From Caulobacter sp. 602-1 (lineage in GTDB: Bacteria; Pseudomonadota; Alphaproteobacteria; Caulobacterales; Caulobacteraceae): a DNA stretch of 64,000 bases. The position numbers and the translations under genes were made by a program. The stretch spans positions 1 to 64,000 of the forward strand of contig NZ_RRYI01000004.1 of the NCBI RefSeq assembly GCF_003931565.1. Direction: 5' to 3'. Of this stretch, positions 61,980 to 64,000 are shown piece after piece. How positions within the stretch are numbered: position 1 is the first letter of the stretch; every line of letters starts with the position of its first letter. The notes below the pieces were generated by a model. It was not told where the DNA came from and ran no database searches. It saw nothing but the letters and a program-made list of their open reading frames with translations.

Positions 61980-62786
61980 ATGAACGCCGCCAAGGCCCTG
62001 TGCGCGCTTCTGGCGGCGATGGCGCTTGTCCCAGAGGCGGCGACCGCGGCTCCGCGCGTGATGTCGCTGGACTCCTGCGCCGATCAGTACGTGCTGGCCT
62101 TGGCGCCGCGCGAGACCATCGTCGGCCTCTCGCATCGCGCCGTCTCGCCCGACAGCTACATGCGCGCTTCAGCCAAAGGCCTTCCGCTGAGGCGGGCGAC
62201 TTTCGAGAGCCTGGTGGCCGCCAAGCCCGATGTCGTGGTGCGCCTGTGGGGCGGCGACGCGCGCCTCTCCAAGGCCTTGCTGGGCAAGGGCGTGACGACC
62301 GTGGCGCTCGAGGACGCGTCCGACTTCGCCGGCGTGCGCGCCAATATCCGCAAGGTCGCGGTCGCCTTGGAGCGTCGGCCGCAGGGCGAGGCGCTGGTCG
62401 CGACGATGGACGCCAAGCTGGCCCGCGCGGCCGAGGCGGGACGGGGGCGCTCGGCGCTTTACCTGACTCCCGGCGGCTACACGGCGGGGTCCAGCACCCT
62501 GATCGACGCCATGCTGAAGGCCGCCGGCTATTCGAACGCCACGACCTCTCCCTACTTCGCGCCGGTGTCGCTGGAGCGGATAGTCATGACCCCGCCGGCC
62601 GCCGTGGTGCTGGGCCTGTTCGACATGGCCCGCGCCGGCTCCGACCGCTGGGGACCGGGGCGCCATGCGGCGCTGCAGGGCGCGATCAGGACCCGGACGG
62701 TGGCGTCGCTGCCGGCGGCGGTGGTCGGCTGCGGCGCCTGGTTCGCGGCCGACGGCTCGCTCGCCCTGGCCGAGGCGGCGCGATGA
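61980..62786 (+). CDS. Periplasmic substrate-binding protein, BtuF/FepB-like
   Basis: 268-aa exported protein with signal peptide (residues 1-23, ending EAATAAP). The PeriplasBP_2 fold shows in RVMSLDSCADQYVLALAPRETIVGLSHRA, VAAKPDVVVRLWG and SRLERI-like spacing. The DSCADQY start is a recurring feature of alphaproteobacterial ABC binding proteins near TonB receptors for corrinoid or iron chelates. It overlaps the permease gene by ATGA. Confidence 0.88.
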   Translation: MNAAKALCALLAAMALVPEAATAAPRVMSLDSCADQYVLALAPRETIVGLSHRAVSPDSYMRASAKGLPLRRATFESLVAAKPDVVVRLWGGDARLSKALLGKGVTTVALEDASDFAGVRANIRKVAVALERRPQGEALVATMDAKLARAAEAGRGRSALYLTPGGYTAGSSTLIDAMLKAAGYSNATTSPYFAPVSLERIVMTPPAAVVLGLFDMARAGSDRWGPGRHAALQGAIRTRTVASLPAAVVGCGAWFAADGSLALAEAAR

Positions 62787-63769
62787 GCCTGGTGCGCCTC
62801 TGTCTCCTGATGCTGCTGGTCCTGGCGCTCGCGGCGGTCCTGGCCGTGTCGCTGGGCGAGACGCCGTTCTCGCTGGCGCAATACGCCCAGGCGCTGGGCC
62901 ATCCTGCTTCGCCGCCGGGCGAGGTGCTGTGGACCGTCCGCGCGCCGCGCGTGGCCGTCGCCGCCCTGATCGGCGCGGCTCTGGGCCTGTCGGGCGCGAC
63001 CATGCAGGGTCTGCTGCGCAATCCGCTGGCCGATCCGGGCGTGCTGGGCGTGTCGGCGGTGTCGGGCCTGGGCGCGGCCGTCGCCATCTCGGCGGGCCTG
63101 GCCGTGCTGCCGGGCGCGATCGAGCTCTCGGCCCTGGCCGGGGCCCTGGTCGCCGGCGCCATGGTCGTGGCGCTGGCCGCGCGGTTCCGCGAGCCCGAGG
63201 CGTTGATCCTGTTCGGTGTCGCTCTGTCGGCGTTCGGCGGCGCCCTGACGGCGCTGGTGTTCAACCTCTCGCCCTCGCCGGTGGCGACGGCGGAGATCCT
63301 GGCCTGGTTGATGGGCTCGGTCGAGAACCGGGACTGGCATGACGCCTTGCGGGCGCTGATCCCGATGATGATCGGCGCCGCGCTCTGCATCCGGGCCGGC
63401 AAGGGGCTGCGGATGCTGACCCTGGGCGAGGAGGCCGCGCGGATGTCGGGCCTGCCGATGGCGCGCTTGCGAATCCATGCCGTGGCCGGCTCGGCCTTGC
63501 TGACGGGCGCGGGCGTGGCGGCGGCGGGGGTGATCGGCTTTGTCGGTCTGGCCGCGCCGCACCTGGTGCGGGCCCTGGTCAAGGACGACCCCAGGCGCAT
63601 CCTGTGGCCCTCGGCCCTGGCCGGGGCGCTGCTGCTGGTGCTGGCCGATCTGGCCGCCCGTCTGATCCCGACCGAGCAGGAATTGAAGCTGGGCGTCGTC
63701 ACCGCCCTGTTCGGCGCGCCGGCTTTCGCCCTGCTGGCCTGGCGGGCCTCGCGGAGCTGGCGGTCGTGA
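62783..63769 (+). CDS. FecCD-family ABC permease, BtuC-like
   Basis: 328-aa permease with about nine or ten hydrophobic segments. Conserved parts are RAPRVAVAALIGAALGLSGATMQGLLRNPLADPGVLGVSAVSG near 56-98 and the coupling-loop sequence LTGAGVAAAGVIGFVGLAAPHLVRALVKDDPR. It imports a corrinoid or ferric siderophore from the periplasm. ATG 62783 is coupled to the binding-protein stop, and the ATPase start (GTG 63766) overlaps its own stop. Confidence 0.92.
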   Translation: MSLVRLCLLMLLVLALAAVLAVSLGETPFSLAQYAQALGHPASPPGEVLWTVRAPRVAVAALIGAALGLSGATMQGLLRNPLADPGVLGVSAVSGLGAAVAISAGLAVLPGAIELSALAGALVAGAMVVALAARFREPEALILFGVALSAFGGALTALVFNLSPSPVATAEILAWLMGSVENRDWHDALRALIPMMIGAALCIRAGKGLRMLTLGEEAARMSGLPMARLRIHAVAGSALLTGAGVAAAGVIGFVGLAAPHLVRALVKDDPRRILWPSALAGALLLVLADLAARLIPTEQELKLGVVTALFGAPAFALLAWRASRSWRS

Positions 63770-64000
63770 GCGCGCTCTGGACCCTGAGCGCGGTCACCGC
63801 CCGGCAAGGCCGCAAGACGGTGCTGGAGGCCGCGTCCCTGACCGTCACGGCTGGCGAGGTGGTCGGCGTTGTCGGCCCCAACGGCGCGGGCAAGACCAGC
63901 CTGCTGCGCGCGGGCCTGGGTCTGCTGCCGCTGACGATCGGCGAGGCGCGACTTTCGGGGCGCATCCTGGCCGAACTGAAGCCTGACGCGCGCGCCAGAC
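63766..64000 (+). CDS. ABC importer ATPase, BtuD/FepC-like (5' end)
   Basis: First 78 codons of an ABC ATPase cut by the window edge. Walker A VVGPNGAGKTSLLRAGLG is seen at about 33-50. The GTG start overlaps the permease stop. Completes the binding-protein, permease, ATPase set. Confidence 0.88.
   Translation, partial: MSALWTLSAVTARQGRKTVLEAASLTVTAGEVVGVVGPNGAGKTSLLRAGLGLLPLTIGEARLSGRILAELKPDARAR

Overview
The window is high-GC, densely packed alphaproteobacterial chromosome. Gene content and organisation point to Caulobacter or a very close relative: a complete bacterial ceramide / ceramide-phosphoglycerate locus of the Caulobacter type, several TonB-dependent receptors, and a promoter matching the alphaproteobacterial general-stress sigma factor (GGAAC-N16-CGTT). 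I see no rRNA, tRNA, CRISPR array, insertion sequence or prophage. Genes are tightly packed, with many ATGA/GTGA start-stop overlaps. Seven convergent gene pairs end in exactly the same 4-nt YTAR box.

Layout. 1-1730: the 5' end of a propionyl-CoA carboxylase beta gene, divergent from its probable ScfR/PccR-type regulator, with three tandem 8-bp operator repeats. 1808-9183: two TonB-dependent receptors, an M1 metallopeptidase and a DUF6702 protein, all on the minus strand. 9316-13705: membrane fatty acid hydroxylase, UDP-glucuronate decarboxylase, FadE-type acyl-CoA dehydrogenase. 13879-17312: ABC-2 exporter plus a DesK/DesR-like two-component system. Its promoter shares a bipartite element, with identical internal spacing, with the TonB receptor promoter near 4130. 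17309-20624: UPF0104 membrane protein, GT4 glycosyltransferase and a nucleotidyltransferase.

20621-37146 is the centrepiece, a sphingolipid island. It holds ceramide synthase (bcerS), serine palmitoyltransferase (spt), a dedicated ACP (acpR), ketoceramide reductase (cerR), acyl-ACP synthetase (aasR) and the ceramide-phosphoglycerate genes (CDP-alcohol transferase, ceramide kinase cpgB, a nucleotidyltransferase-like protein). Interleaved with these are LptF-, LptG- and LptC-like proteins, a Wzx/MATE-type flippase and a CDP-glycerol-glycerophosphotransferase-like enzyme. The arrangement suggests that synthesis, headgroup addition and delivery to the outer membrane are encoded together.

37383-45005: a luciferase-like monooxygenase remnant, a tandem thioredoxin-fold isomerase-like protein, a sulfatase with its formylglycine-generating enzyme, a haloalkane dehalogenase/DUF1330 pair divergent from a metallo-hydrolase, and a TetR regulator. 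45008-45116: an undescribed three-way-junction RNA fold. 45316-47481: a single-chain EgtB-EgtD ergothioneine enzyme behind a perfect general-stress promoter. 47575-57030: stress-related small proteins, an EF-hand lipoprotein, an OmpR/EnvZ-type two-component system, a metallo-hydrolase, an amino-acid permease and helicase HrpB. 57027-57897: a small, lower-GC module with a Panacea-domain (SocA-like) antitoxin candidate overlapping a two-TM protein. 57965-61139: two RNA methyltransferases and a GT2 glycosyltransferase. 61340-64000: a TetR regulator and a BtuFCD-like ABC importer cut by the window edge.
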